Below, piece by piece: positions 34,674-42,901 of a DNA stretch of 64,000 nt. The DNA is taken from NCBI GenBank assembly GCA_022649165.1, contig JALCNR010000005.1:1-64000 (forward strand). Direction: 5' to 3'. The translations under genes and the position numbers were made by a program. Each line of letters starts with the position of its first letter. The stretch's first letter is position 1. This DNA is from Actinomyces sp. (GTDB lineage: Bacteria; Actinomycetota; Actinomycetes; Actinomycetales; Actinomycetaceae). Below the pieces are notes generated by a model. It did no database searches and was not told where the DNA came from. It worked only from the letters and a program-made list of their open reading frames with translations.

Positions 34674-35113
34674 GCGAGGTGCACCTCCTGGAAGTCGGCG
34701 TCGAAGAAGCGGATCGGGATGTCCATCTGGTGGGCCCAGTCGATCTCGGCACGCATCCCCGCACTGACCCGGCCGATGTAGGCCCATAGCTGTTCGCATT
34801 TCGACAGCAGGATGCGGTTGAAGAACATGGCCAGCTCACGGGCATCTGGGTCGGTGTCCTCCATGAACTGCGGATAATGCAGATGCGGGGCGAGCGGGAT
34901 CTGGCGAGCCGCGACAGCCAAGCTGCAGAACCGGCGAGCGAGTTCCACGTTCGCCTCCACATCGCCGGAGTACGGGGAGCAGATGTACACCAGCGGCCGG
35001 TACCCGTACTCGGCGCGCTGAATCACTTTCAGCGCCTTGTAGCAGGTCGGGTCGGGGTATCCTTCGATGTTCTTCCTCGGGATACCGATGTCGAGAAGCG
35101 CAGTGGTGCTCAT
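34670..35113 (-). CDS. DUF4406/DUF7768-like protein
   Basis: 147 residues. V-Y-I-C-S-P-Y-S-G-D-V-E-A-N ... H-L-H-Y-P-Q-F-M ... S-A-G-M-R-A-E-I is the Rossmann-like pattern of DUF4406/DUF7768, distantly related to nucleoside 2-deoxyribosyltransferases. It could act on nucleotides; not demonstrated. Coupled by ATGA overlaps on both sides. Confidence 0.8.
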   Translation of the reverse strand: MSTTALLDIGIPRKNIEGYPDPTCYKALKVIQRAEYGYRPLVYICSPYSGDVEANVELARRFCSLAVAARQIPLAPHLHYPQFMEDTDPDARELAMFFNRILLSKCEQLWAYIGRVSAGMRAEIDWAHQMDIPIRFFDADFQEVHLA

Positions 35114-35874
35114 CGGGCGTCCTCGCTTTCACGCTCGATCACCGGCAGCAAGCCACGCTCATTCTTCAACAGGTCGTAGACGAACAGGCGTCCTTTCTGT
35201 GTCCAGTACATGTGGGTGCGGGTCTTGCCCTCGTCGTACTCGTGCGTCTTGGACTGGGTGTAGCCCTGCTCGGCGAAGCGGGCGTAGAGGAACCAGCGGC
35301 CGGACTGGTGGAACTGCACCTGCTCCTCGCGCAGAATCTGGTTGAGCTTCTTCGCCGACAGGCCGTAGTCCTTGGCGATCTCGGTGGTGGTGATCAGCGA
35401 CGGCGAGGCCAGCACCACGTCGTAGTAGGACACCTTCGGTGCCGCTTCCAGCAGGGCTTGCTCGGCGGCGAGGCGCTTGGCACGCTCAGCTCGCAGAGTG
35501 GCGATCGCCCGCTCCAAGAACTCATCGTCGGCCAACAGTTCGTCGATCGCGTAGAGGCCGTGGCGGCGGATGGACGGGAGTACCTCGTCGAACACCCAGG
35601 ACTCGAACTGCTGGGCGGCGGGCAGCTTGGATGAGATGATCAGCCGGTACAGGTCGCCTTCGCTGATGAACCTGACCTGCTGGATGCCACCAGGCGTCTC
35701 AAGGGGGTAACGAAACGGAACCCCCTTGCAGCGATCCTGAAGTGCCTTGCTCGGGTTGGCGTAGCCGAGGGCGGTGGCAACATCCCGGCCACAGAACAGC
35801 ACCTGCCCGCCCGAGGTGATGGTTCGGATCGTGCCGAACTCGTGGTTGGTGAACGCTTGTAGCGCGGTAGCCAT
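35110..35874 (-). CDS. Phage antirepressor (BRO-N and KilAC domains)
   Basis: 254 residues from the ATG at 35874 with AAGGAG. N-terminal Bro-N (V-L-F-C-G-R-D-V-A-T-A-L-G-Y ... F-I-S-E-G-D-L-Y-R-L-I ... W-V-F-D-E-V-L-P-S-I-R). C-terminal KilAC-like DNA-binding region (T-E-I-A-K-D-Y-G-L-S-A-K-K-L-N). Antirepressors relieve lysogenic repression. First gene of a coupled operon with the DUF4406-like and primase-helicase genes; preceded by a shared leader element. Confidence 0.93.
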   Translation of the reverse strand: MATALQAFTNHEFGTIRTITSGGQVLFCGRDVATALGYANPSKALQDRCKGVPFRYPLETPGGIQQVRFISEGDLYRLIISSKLPAAQQFESWVFDEVLPSIRRHGLYAIDELLADDEFLERAIATLRAERAKRLAAEQALLEAAPKVSYYDVVLASPSLITTTEIAKDYGLSAKKLNQILREEQVQFHQSGRWFLYARFAEQGYTQSKTHEYDEGKTRTHMYWTQKGRLFVYDLLKNERGLLPVIERESEDAR

Positions 35875-35934
35875 GACCGGCTCCTTTTCTGAGAGCCGGG
35901 TAGACAAATCGCGGGCGCGGGATGCGCCAGGCTC

Positions 35935-36028
35935 TCACCTGTCAGGCACGGCAGGCACCGAAACCGGACACGGCGTGAGGAAGGCTCTCGCCCATACGCC
36001 CCTGAGCACTGACGAATCCGGACGGGTC
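35935..36028 (-). promoter_or_regulatory. Shared leader element, copy 2
   Basis: Blocks gtcaggca, ccgaaaccggac, catacgcccctgag and gaatccggacgggt in the same order as copy 1, about 60 bases upstream of the antirepressor start. Blocks are conserved while the sequence between them differs, as in structured RNAs or multi-site operators. The whole gene-free interval 35875-36297 holds this element, then the RNA candidate on the other strand. Confidence 0.5.
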
Positions 36029-36210
36029 ACCGGACACTCGCTGTGGCAACCTGGACACGACCCGCGTCGCTGGAGTCCTGGCATGAACCGGCGAGGTTGT
36101 GGGGAGCTATTCAGCTCGACTCGACCCCTGTCGGCAGTGGGCTGGATCTCTAGTGTGGAGACGCCAACTTCGGCACGTGACATTGACCAGACGGCCACGT
36201 TGACGTACCG

Positions 36211-36285
36211 TAGGGGGTGATAGATCCCCGGTCAGGCCTCTAGTCCCGCAAGGGACAATGCACAAATGACCGGGGCCTTTCACTT
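36211..36285 (+). ncRNA. Candidate structured RNA upstream of abiF-like gene
   Basis: Outer stem ccccggtca (36226-36234) / tgaccgggg (36267-36275). Inner hairpin gtccc-GCAA-gggac (36243-36256) with a GNRA tetraloop. The outer stem is followed by a pyrimidine-rich tract (cctttcactttc), terminator-like. A promoter-like TTGACC (36184-36189) and TACCGT (17 bases apart) precede it. AbiF-family HEPN proteins are reported to be associated with a small upstream RNA; that this is such an RNA is inference. Confidence 0.55.
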
Positions 36286-36297
36286 TCTAGGGAGCTC

Positions 36298-37239
36298 ATG
36301 GTCAAGCGCTGGCTCAGTTACGACGAACAAGTCAAACTGCTTCAAGAACGCGGTTTGACCGTCACTGACGCCGCATCAGCAGCTGAGTTCCTATCTCGCG
36401 TGAACTACTACCGGCTCTCGGGATATTTCCGTTACTGGCAAGTTGACCCAATGGCGGGCAACAATCGCTTCCTCGACGGTTCATCCTTTGAAGTGATTCA
36501 GCGGCTCTACGAAGCCGAACAAGACCTGGTTGCAGTCTGTGACGAAGTTCTCCACCCGATCGAGGTTCTACTCCGAACTCGGTTCGCCTACTACTACGCA
36601 CAGCATGTCGGAGCGATCGGAACGTTCGCCCGTGGTGACGGGTTCACGCAATCGCCTGATCCTAATGACGAACGTGTCGAAGAACATGCGCTGTCGAATC
36701 TGGATCGCAGCAAGGAGACCTTTGTGTCTCACTACCGTGATGAGATCAAGACGGGCAACGCTTACAGCATCGAAGCCTACGCACGCATGCCCGTCTGGGT
36801 AGCGGTTGAGGCATTCACGTTTGGCAGCCTGTCCAGGCTTATTGAGGCTTCAAGCAAGTCCGGAGTGCTGCACGACATGGCAGCGTCGATGAACGTTTCT
36901 CCAACTACACTGCCAAGCCAAGTCCGATCATTCGTCTACCTACGCAACCGCAACGCCCACTGTGCGAAGCTATGGAACCACGCTGTTCTCGACCGCCCAG
37001 GACTCCTCTCCAACATCGCCCGACGAGCCAAACGAGACCACCGTCAGTTCAGCGATCATTCGATCTACAAGATCTTCGTAGCGCTTGACCAAGTCGCCAC
37101 CAAGACCGGTCTCCAGCAGGATTGGCTCGCCAACCGCGTCGAGCCGATCCTTGCCACGAATGCCCTTCTCGCCGCAGGCATCGCAACCCCAGCCCGCTAC
37201 GGCGAAATGCAGAAGCAGCTGCTCACCGCCGACCACTAG
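36298..37239 (+). CDS. Abi_2-family (AbiD/AbiF-like) HEPN abortive infection protein
   Basis: 313 residues with GGGAG just before the ATG. Abi_2 signature: W-L-S-Y-D-E-Q-V-K-L-L-Q-E-R-G and N-Y-Y-R-L-S-G-Y-F-R near the N-terminus. The HEPN-type motif R-N-R-N-A-H (about 222-227) is the predicted RNase active site. Family members block phage growth, probably by RNA cleavage. Rightward gene in the leftward early region, so likely expressed in the lysogen. Preceded by the structured RNA candidate. Confidence 0.9.
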   Translation: MVKRWLSYDEQVKLLQERGLTVTDAASAAEFLSRVNYYRLSGYFRYWQVDPMAGNNRFLDGSSFEVIQRLYEAEQDLVAVCDEVLHPIEVLLRTRFAYYYAQHVGAIGTFARGDGFTQSPDPNDERVEEHALSNLDRSKETFVSHYRDEIKTGNAYSIEAYARMPVWVAVEAFTFGSLSRLIEASSKSGVLHDMAASMNVSPTTLPSQVRSFVYLRNRNAHCAKLWNHAVLDRPGLLSNIARRAKRDHRQFSDHSIYKIFVALDQVATKTGLQQDWLANRVEPILATNALLAAGIATPARYGEMQKQLLTADH

Positions 37240-37254
37240 CTCTACACCGCCCGG

Positions 37255-39222
37255 TCAGTCCTTGCGGTAATACGAGCACTCGTATCCGTCGGCGTCCAGC
37301 GGGAGTCCGTCTGCCCAGTCGGGTGGGGTGGCCATGAGAGCGCAGGCGTCGGCGACGGTGAACCCGGAGCCCATGGGTTCGTCGATGACGATTTCGTCGT
37401 GGACGTGCATGACGATCCGATGCCCGGCCCCTGCGACGAGCCCCATGGCGTGGACGAGGAGGTCGCGGGCGACTGCTTGGACGATGTTCTCGACGAGTTT
37501 CCCGCCATAGGTTTCCAGCCGACCCCACTTGCGCCCGGTCGTGACACCGCTGTAGGTGATGGAGGTGCCGCCCCACCGGTTCTCACCCAGGCACGGCTGC
37601 ACATACGCCAGCCGTCTGCCCGAGGGCAGGGTGATGAACAAGATGCCCGACTCGACCGAGAAACACAGGTTGCGCAGCCGGACGGTACTGCGGGTGGTGA
37701 TCGCGTCCAGCGCGGCCTGCTCGACGTCCGCCCAGAGCTGCACGATGTTGGGGTTCGCTGCCCGCCAGGCGTCGACGATCGGTTTGAGCTCGTGCTCGGC
37801 CAGCCCCATCCGCAGCGCACCCATCGCCTTGAGCGCTCCGACGGAGCCGTTGTAACCGCAGGCCAGCGTGGCGATCTTCCCCTTCTGGCGAAGCTCGGCG
37901 TTGACACCGTGTTTTTCGACGGGCACGCCGAACATACGCGACGCGGTCTCGCAATAGAGGTCTTTGCCGTCGCGGAATGCTTGGAGGGTGGATGCTTCTC
38001 CGGCGAGCCAGGCGATGACTCGGGCTTCGATCGCGGAGTAGTCGGCCACGATGAATCGGCACCCAGCACTGGGGATGAACGCGGTACGGATCAACTGGGA
38101 CAGCGTGTCCGGGACAGAGTCGTAGAGAAGTTCGAGCGCGTCGAGGTTGCCTTGTCGGGTGAGGGTCCGGGCTTGGTCGAGGTCAGGCAGATAGTTGCGC
38201 GGCAGGTTCTGCACTTGGACGAGGCGTCCGGCGAACCTACCGGTGCGCCCCGCGCCGTAGAACTGGATCAGCCCGCGTGCCCGCCCATCGCTGCCTGCCA
38301 CGTTGTGCATCGCCTGGTACTTCTTCACCGAAGATTTCGCGAGGTCGCCGCGCAGCTCCAGCACCTCACGCACCACGCCGGTGGCAGTCTCTAGCGCAGC
38401 TGCGACTTCTGCCTTCGCCAAGGACGACAACTCGCAACCGTGGGTGGTGAGCCAGCCCTTCAACTGGATCGGTGAGTTCGGGGTCTCCAACCCGGTCAAC
38501 TCCCGCGCCCTCGCCAACGTCACCGCACGATGCTGGTCGTCGAGCGCGACGGCAGCATATGCAAGGGTGTGGTCGAGCAGGATGCCCGTGTCATTAATGC
38601 GCTGATCTAGCACGTAGGCATCCCACTCGACCTCGGGCATCGGAAACAGGGAGAGCCGGTCGTGGATCGCGAGCTCGACCTCGACATCGCGCCGGTTGTA
38701 TTCCACAAACGCTTGCCAACCATCTGGGTCGCTGCCGGGCAGGTTGCGGGTGCCGCCACCGTTGAGCACGGAGGGCGTGGCCGGGGTGCAGAACTGTTTG
38801 ATCAGCCGCTTACCCGCAGTGTCCTTCTGAACGTCAAGGTCAAGAGCCGTACCGACCGCATCCAAGCTCATCGGCAGGCCGAGGTAGGCCGACCACACCA
38901 TCGTGCAGCGCCACTGCGCCGGATCAAGAAACTCCTCAGTGAGGAGGTCGGGGTGGTGGCGGCGCAGCCACGCCGAGAGCACGACCCTCTCAAACGCCGC
39001 ATTATGCGCCCACTTGACCACGCCCGGGTCCACCAATGCTGCGAGCACCTCATCGGGCAGCTGCTGGCCGCTGGCGAGATCGACGACCTCCACCGGGCCG
39101 CCGTCAACGGAGTAGCCGAAGATGAGGAGGCGGAAGTCGGGGGGTTCGGCATACGGGTAGACGCCGGTTCTCGCTAGGGGTGCTGGGCTGAAAGTTTCAA
39201 TATCGATAGAGATCTGGCGCAT
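37255..39222 (-). CDS. Phage DNA polymerase, family A
   Basis: 655 residues from the ATG at 39222. N-terminal 3'-5' exonuclease (D-I-E-T-F; W-A-H-N-A-A-F-E). Polymerase motifs: A, V-A-D-Y-S-A-I-E-A-R; B region, R-Q-K-G-K-I-A-T-L-A-C-G-Y; C, V-M-H-V-H-D-E. No 5'-3' exonuclease domain, normal for this phage class. It replicates phage DNA with the PrimPol/D5 protein. Confidence 0.96.
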   Translation of the reverse strand: MRQISIDIETFSPAPLARTGVYPYAEPPDFRLLIFGYSVDGGPVEVVDLASGQQLPDEVLAALVDPGVVKWAHNAAFERVVLSAWLRRHHPDLLTEEFLDPAQWRCTMVWSAYLGLPMSLDAVGTALDLDVQKDTAGKRLIKQFCTPATPSVLNGGGTRNLPGSDPDGWQAFVEYNRRDVEVELAIHDRLSLFPMPEVEWDAYVLDQRINDTGILLDHTLAYAAVALDDQHRAVTLARARELTGLETPNSPIQLKGWLTTHGCELSSLAKAEVAAALETATGVVREVLELRGDLAKSSVKKYQAMHNVAGSDGRARGLIQFYGAGRTGRFAGRLVQVQNLPRNYLPDLDQARTLTRQGNLDALELLYDSVPDTLSQLIRTAFIPSAGCRFIVADYSAIEARVIAWLAGEASTLQAFRDGKDLYCETASRMFGVPVEKHGVNAELRQKGKIATLACGYNGSVGALKAMGALRMGLAEHELKPIVDAWRAANPNIVQLWADVEQAALDAITTRSTVRLRNLCFSVESGILFITLPSGRRLAYVQPCLGENRWGGTSITYSGVTTGRKWGRLETYGGKLVENIVQAVARDLLVHAMGLVAGAGHRIVMHVHDEIVIDEPMGSGFTVADACALMATPPDWADGLPLDADGYECSYYRKD

Positions 39223-39298
39223 CAGGGATCCTGGACAGTCGGGTAGGCGAAGGTGAGGGAGCCAACCGGTGTTTGGTGGCTCCCTCACTGCTGGGGTG

Positions 39299-39496
39299 TT
39301 ACTTCGGGTCGAGGTTGTAGGTGGCGTTCATCCTGTCGAGCTCGGTCTTCTCCTTGGCAATCAGCTCATCGATGCGCTGACGTTCGCGGCGTTGGGCCCG
39401 CTTGTCCTTAATCCAGTAGTAGCCCCAGACCATCCAGAACGGGATCAGGACGTAGACCCACACGGCGAGGGTGATGGCGTTGAAACAGTCACTCAT
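39299..39496 (-). CDS. Small membrane protein
   Basis: 65 residues: one hydrophobic helix (about 8-29, with W-V-Y-V-L-I-P-F-W-M-V-W-G-Y-Y-W) followed by a charged helical tail with R-R-E-R-Q-R-I-D-E-L-I-A-K-E. Sits between the polymerase and DUF2815 genes. Function unknown. Confidence 0.65.
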   Translation of the reverse strand: MSDCFNAITLAVWVYVLIPFWMVWGYYWIKDKRAQRRERQRIDELIAKEKTELDRMNATYNLDPK

Positions 39497-39508
39497 GATT
39501 CAGTCTCC

Positions 39509-40060
39509 TTAGTTGAGGAAGTCGTCGCTGGCGGCAGGGCTGCCGAAGTCGGACTCAGCGGAGATGCGCCCTGCGCCGAGGGGTTCACCGTCGCGGAGCT
39601 TCTGAATGTTGCCCAGCCCGCACGCCACACCCTTGTTCCCGTTCGTGTTGAACGCGTAGAACGACAGGGACACGCGGGCGTAGCAGCCCGAATACACCTC
39701 GGAACGGTCGAGGATCGGTGCGACGTTCTCGTCCACAACCTGCGGCGGGGTCAGCGAGTTCGCGTTGACGAAGAAGCTGTTTGCGTAGGCCTCGTCGTCG
39801 CGCTCGGTATCCCCGTCACGCAGCGGCAGCTTGAGGGCGGCCTTGTTGGGTCGCTTACCCCCGAACTTGGCAATCCCGGCGTCGATCGCGGCGTCGATCG
39901 CCTTCTCGATGGCGGTGATGGTGGCGGTGTCGGTCTTCGGGATGATCAGCGACACCGAGTACTTGGGCTTACCGCCCTGGATCGAGTTCGGCTCGAACAC
40001 GTGGGCATAGGAGAGCCGGACTTCGCCGGTGACGATACGAGTCGGATTCTGAGTAGACAT
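39509..40060 (-). CDS. DUF2815 single-strand-binding-like protein
   Basis: 183 residues with RBS AGAAGGA. G-E-V-R-L-S-Y-A-H-V-F-E-P and K-Y-S-V-S-L-I-I-P-K-T-D are DUF2815 hallmarks. The family is OB-fold, probably a phage single-strand binding protein, and is usually next to DUF2800 and a family A polymerase, as here. Confidence 0.9.
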   Translation of the reverse strand: MSTQNPTRIVTGEVRLSYAHVFEPNSIQGGKPKYSVSLIIPKTDTATITAIEKAIDAAIDAGIAKFGGKRPNKAALKLPLRDGDTERDDEAYANSFFVNANSLTPPQVVDENVAPILDRSEVYSGCYARVSLSFYAFNTNGNKGVACGLGNIQKLRDGEPLGAGRISAESDFGSPAASDDFLN

Positions 40061-40081
40061 GATTGTCCTTCTTTCTCTTCG

Positions 40082-41221
40082 TTACTTGCTGGTTTTCGTG
40101 AATTCGGTTTGTGCGCTGTGGATTGCCAGCGCGGGTCGTTTGTCGCTCTCGGGTACGAGCGTCGGCTTACCCACCGGCTTGACCACCAGGCCGCCGAGAA
40201 CCTCGTTGAAGGTCTTCTTGCCCATGAGGTGTTCCATCGCCGTGAGCGTGATGAGGCGCTTGTCGTAGATGTCGGCGTAACCGGCAGCCTGAGCCGCCTC
40301 GGCGACGGCGGTTTCGTTGGTGTATTTGCGGATCGACCTGCCGGCGACGAGCTTGAAACCGTCCCACGTCTTGCCCTGGTTCACCGCCTGCGAGAGCGCG
40401 TATGCCTCCACATCCGCAGCCCACGTTTTGAGCTGGGGAATCCTTGTCAGCACGTCCGCGATCTCCGCATCCGTCAGCTCGGCCGGCGACACAAACTCGT
40501 GTTGAGCGAGCGCGAGGTTGGCTTCGGCGCGTGCTCGGCAGGTCGGTGCGATGCGGCAGAACTGGCACCACGAGCCGGGACAGAACTCGCCCCCACCCGC
40601 CGCAGCCAGCTCGGCTTTCGGCTCCACCTCCGTCTCGGCCCACGCTTCGAGGTCGGCAACGGAGGTTTCCCAGGTGTCAACGTTGCCCCGCCGAGGCTGA
40701 TAGATAGTCACCGCCACGGTCTCGATGTCATACAAGTCACCGAAAGCGTGGATGGCCCCGAGGGCGTAGAGCATCAACTGCGGGTTGTGTGCGGCCTCGA
40801 CCAACACGCCTTGCCCATACTTCAGGTCGATGATCTGCAACTTCGGTTCGGCGATGATTACGCAATCGCCGGTGCCGAACCCTCCCGGCACGACGTGGGA
40901 GAAGTCGAGGCGCTGCTCGATGAGCACCTGCGGATCACCACAGGTCTCCCGAGCCAGCGAGACGTGCTCCTGCACGAACGACACGTAGTCGTCGGTCAGA
41001 TGCTCCATCTCGTCATCGATCCAGGTCGATTCGGGTTTGAAGCCCGGTGCCTGGTGGAGGGCGCGCCGGAGCTTCCACTCGGCGAGGGCGTGTGCGACGG
41101 TGCCCTGCTCGGCAGCCGCCGACGACGAGTCCGGCTCACGGGACTCCAATACGGCGCTGGGTGGGCAGTTCAGCCATCGGTGCGCACCCGAGGCGCTGAG
41201 CAGCGCGTGCTGGTCAGGCAT
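40082..41221 (-). CDS. DUF2800 Cas4/RecB-like nuclease
   Basis: 379 residues from the ATG at 41221, overlapping the upstream gene by 8 bases. Start L-L-S-A-S-G-A-H-R-W-L-N-C-P-P-S is typical. Active-site-like G-T-G-D-C-V-I-I and I-I-D-L-K-Y-G-Q-G; cysteine set C-P-G-S-W-C-Q-F-C ... C near position 265. Acts in phage recombination or replication, probably with the DUF2815 protein. Confidence 0.92.
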   Translation of the reverse strand: MPDQHALLSASGAHRWLNCPPSAVLESREPDSSSAAAEQGTVAHALAEWKLRRALHQAPGFKPESTWIDDEMEHLTDDYVSFVQEHVSLARETCGDPQVLIEQRLDFSHVVPGGFGTGDCVIIAEPKLQIIDLKYGQGVLVEAAHNPQLMLYALGAIHAFGDLYDIETVAVTIYQPRRGNVDTWETSVADLEAWAETEVEPKAELAAAGGGEFCPGSWCQFCRIAPTCRARAEANLALAQHEFVSPAELTDAEIADVLTRIPQLKTWAADVEAYALSQAVNQGKTWDGFKLVAGRSIRKYTNETAVAEAAQAAGYADIYDKRLITLTAMEHLMGKKTFNEVLGGLVVKPVGKPTLVPESDKRPALAIHSAQTEFTKTSK

Positions 41222-41621
41222 CGGACAGCTCCTTCGCCTTGGCGAGCAGCCAGCCGTACTTCGCCGGGTCGACCGCCGAGAGCTTGTCTGCGCCGGTGGC
41301 GACAATCAGTTCGCGCACCTGCTCGGTCATGCCCTGGCTGGAGAGCTCGGCGAGGACGCCACGCACCTGCGCCAACGACACCGGCTCCGGCTCAGGTGCC
41401 GGTTCGGGTTCCTGCTGGTGGGTGGTCTCGTACTCGGCGGCGGCCTCCTCCAGGTCGGGCTGTACCAACTGTGCGGCGGCGATCGGGCGCGCGCCGGGCA
41501 TCCCGGCGTGATCCTCAAACGATTCCCACGCGGTCTCCTCAATTGCGGCGGCGAGCATGGTGACGCCTTCGGCGATCCGGTTCAGCGCGGCGATGTGCTT
41601 GTTCGCGTCGGTGACGTTCAT
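41214..41621 (-). CDS. Hypothetical early protein
   Basis: 135 residues with a Glu/Pro-rich linker (E-P-E-P-A-P-E-P-E-P) in the middle and L-A-Q-V-R-G-V-L-A-E-L-S-S-Q-G towards the end, a pattern common in small phage replication-region proteins. Coupled upstream (ATGA) and downstream (8-base overlap). No assigned function. Confidence 0.65.
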   Translation of the reverse strand: MNVTDANKHIAALNRIAEGVTMLAAAIEETAWESFEDHAGMPGARPIAAAQLVQPDLEEAAAEYETTHQQEPEPAPEPEPVSLAQVRGVLAELSSQGMTEQVRELIVATGADKLSAVDPAKYGWLLAKAKELSDA

Positions 41622-41872
41622 GCCGCATCACCGCCCTTGCGGGTGACTCCGACCGCATCGGCCAGCGCCATCAGGTCGTCGTCGGTGTCTGCGACACGCA
41701 CCTCGACCGAGGTGGTGTCAGTGCCGGGTAGCAGCACGGCCATGCGATGTTGTGGACGGCTGGTTCCGAAAATGGCTCGCAGCATCCGCCTGCTCGGGCG
41801 GAATTCTTTAGCGGCCAGTGCGGCTGCCGGGCTGGGATTCTTGGCGATCTTGATCTTGAGCTTGGTGGGCAT
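41618..41872 (-). CDS. Hypothetical early protein
   Basis: 84 residues, strongly basic in the first half (K-L-K-I-K-I-A-K-N, R-P-S-R-R-M-L-R) and acidic later (D-T-D-D-D-L). First gene of the run leading to DUF2800. RBS GGAAGGAAACC. A partial shared leader element is about 65 bases upstream. Function unknown. Confidence 0.62.
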   Translation of the reverse strand: MPTKLKIKIAKNPSPAAALAAKEFRPSRRMLRAIFGTSRPQHRMAVLLPGTDTTSVEVRVADTDDDLMALADAVGVTRKGGDAA

Positions 41873-41936
41873 CCGGGTTTCCTTCCATGTGAGTGGTGGT
41901 GCGCCCCATCACCGGGCTGGTGAAGGGCGTGCCTTG

Positions 41937-41972
41937 CATCTGTCAGGCATGGGGCGCACCGAAACCGGACGG
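41937..41972 (-). promoter_or_regulatory. Shared leader element, copy 3 (partial)
   Basis: Retains ctgtcaggca and gcaccgaaaccggacgg but not the downstream blocks present in the other two copies. Upstream of the 41618-41872 gene. Confidence 0.4.
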
Positions 41973-41973
41973 C

Positions 41974-42480
41974 CTACGACTCGGTGAGTGTTTTGCGCAG
42001 TTGGGCCAGGCCGCGCGAGACGGCTTTCCGCACCGCGTCCGCGCTTGTTGGCTGGCCTGCAGCGGTCTTGCCGGCGGCGATCTCGGTGAACCGGTCGCCG
42101 TGGAGCACATGCAGCTCGATGTACTCGCGCTGCGTCGCAGTCAGCGGACTCATCAGTTCGACCACCGCGAGGTTGGCCTCGACCTGCTCGGTGAAGTCCG
42201 GATCGTCCGAGGCGAAGTAATCCGCGCCCAGGCCGCCACAGTCTTCGCCATCGTTGCGGCTGTGCTGGTCGGCGGAGATGTCGGAGCGGCGGCGGTTGTC
42301 CTGCTCGCGGTATTCGGCGTACACGTCGTCGAGGTAGGCGCGAGCCCACTTCGGACGCGATGCCGGGTCGCGCAGCTGGGCACGCAGTTCTTCGCTGTCG
42401 GGCAGGTCAGGGACGGGTAGGTCGATGGTGTTGCCCCTGGGGGTCAGGTACGGGACGGTGAATTGGTTGTTGAATGCCAC
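41974..42480 (-). CDS. Sigma-70 region 4-like regulator
   Basis: 168 residues from a GTG at 42480, with AAGGGAAG 7 bases upstream. The C-terminal ~70 residues (L-T-A-T-Q-R-E-Y-I-E-L-H-V-L ... F-T-E-I-A ... S-A-D-A-V-R-K-A-V-S-R-G-L-A-Q-L-R-K) form a sigma region 4 helix-turn-helix. No region 2 is visible, so it is probably an activator rather than a full sigma factor. It likely controls early genes. Confidence 0.8.
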   Translation of the reverse strand: MAFNNQFTVPYLTPRGNTIDLPVPDLPDSEELRAQLRDPASRPKWARAYLDDVYAEYREQDNRRRSDISADQHSRNDGEDCGGLGADYFASDDPDFTEQVEANLAVVELMSPLTATQREYIELHVLHGDRFTEIAAGKTAAGQPTSADAVRKAVSRGLAQLRKTLTES

Positions 42481-42490
42481 GTGAGGGCTT

Positions 42491-42631
42491 CCCTTCGTGC
42501 GAAGGGAGACCCCGTTGAGGGCAACCGGTGAGAGACCGTGGTGTTGAGCGGAAACAGTGACGGGCACCAACCCGACTCGGGGTGAACCCGGATACAGGTG
42601 GTGCCCGTCAAGCGCTCAACGGAGGTCTCCC
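42491..42631. repeat. Nested inverted repeats, possible structured RNA or control region
   Basis: Three stems: cccttcg/cgaaggg (42491-42506); gggagacc-ccgttgag (42504-42519) with ctcaacggaggtctccc (42615-42631), one-base bulge; and gacgggcacc (42559-42568) with ggtgcccgtc (42600-42609). They lie just upstream of the sigma-like gene. The gene-free interval 42481-42760 contains these and the next hairpin only. Confidence 0.65.
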
Positions 42632-42716
42632 GAATACGGTTGAAAAACGCATGCGGGTGTAGGAGGAAGGCGGCCGGCCGGTGACCGGTACGGCTTTGAC
42701 CGCCACAGTGGTCGGG

Positions 42717-42751
42717 CTGTCCTGCCGGTTGACGTCTGGCCGACAGGACAG
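42717..42751 (-). terminator. Hairpin after the first leftward gene
   Basis: ctgtcctg (42717-42724) pairs with caggacag (42744-42751). It lies ten bases past the stop of the 42761-42901 gene; no strong T run, so termination is tentative. Confidence 0.5.
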
Positions 42752-42760
42752 TCGTGAGGG

Positions 42761-42901
42761 CTACTTGCCCTTACGCGGCTTGGCCTGTGCCAATGCCGAG
42801 GCAGCGACCGACCTTGAGTCCTTGCCGAACCGGTTGTCGGTCAGGATCTTCGAAGCCTTCGACGCCACCTTGGGTGAGGTCTGCTTCCTGTTCCTCGCCA
42901 T
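42761..42901 (-). CDS. Small basic conserved protein
   Basis: 46 residues from the ATG at 42901, with AGGAGG 8 bases upstream. M-A-R-N-R-K-Q-T-S-P-K-V-A-S-K-A-S-K-I-L, then S-A-L-A-Q-A-K-P-R-K-G-K. Short basic proteins of this pattern (A-S-K-A-S-K-I-L, S-A-L-A/S-Q) are widespread in bacteria and phages without a known role. First leftward gene, divergent from the defence block. Confidence 0.65.
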   Translation of the reverse strand: MARNRKQTSPKVASKASKILTDNRFGKDSRSVAASALAQAKPRKGK

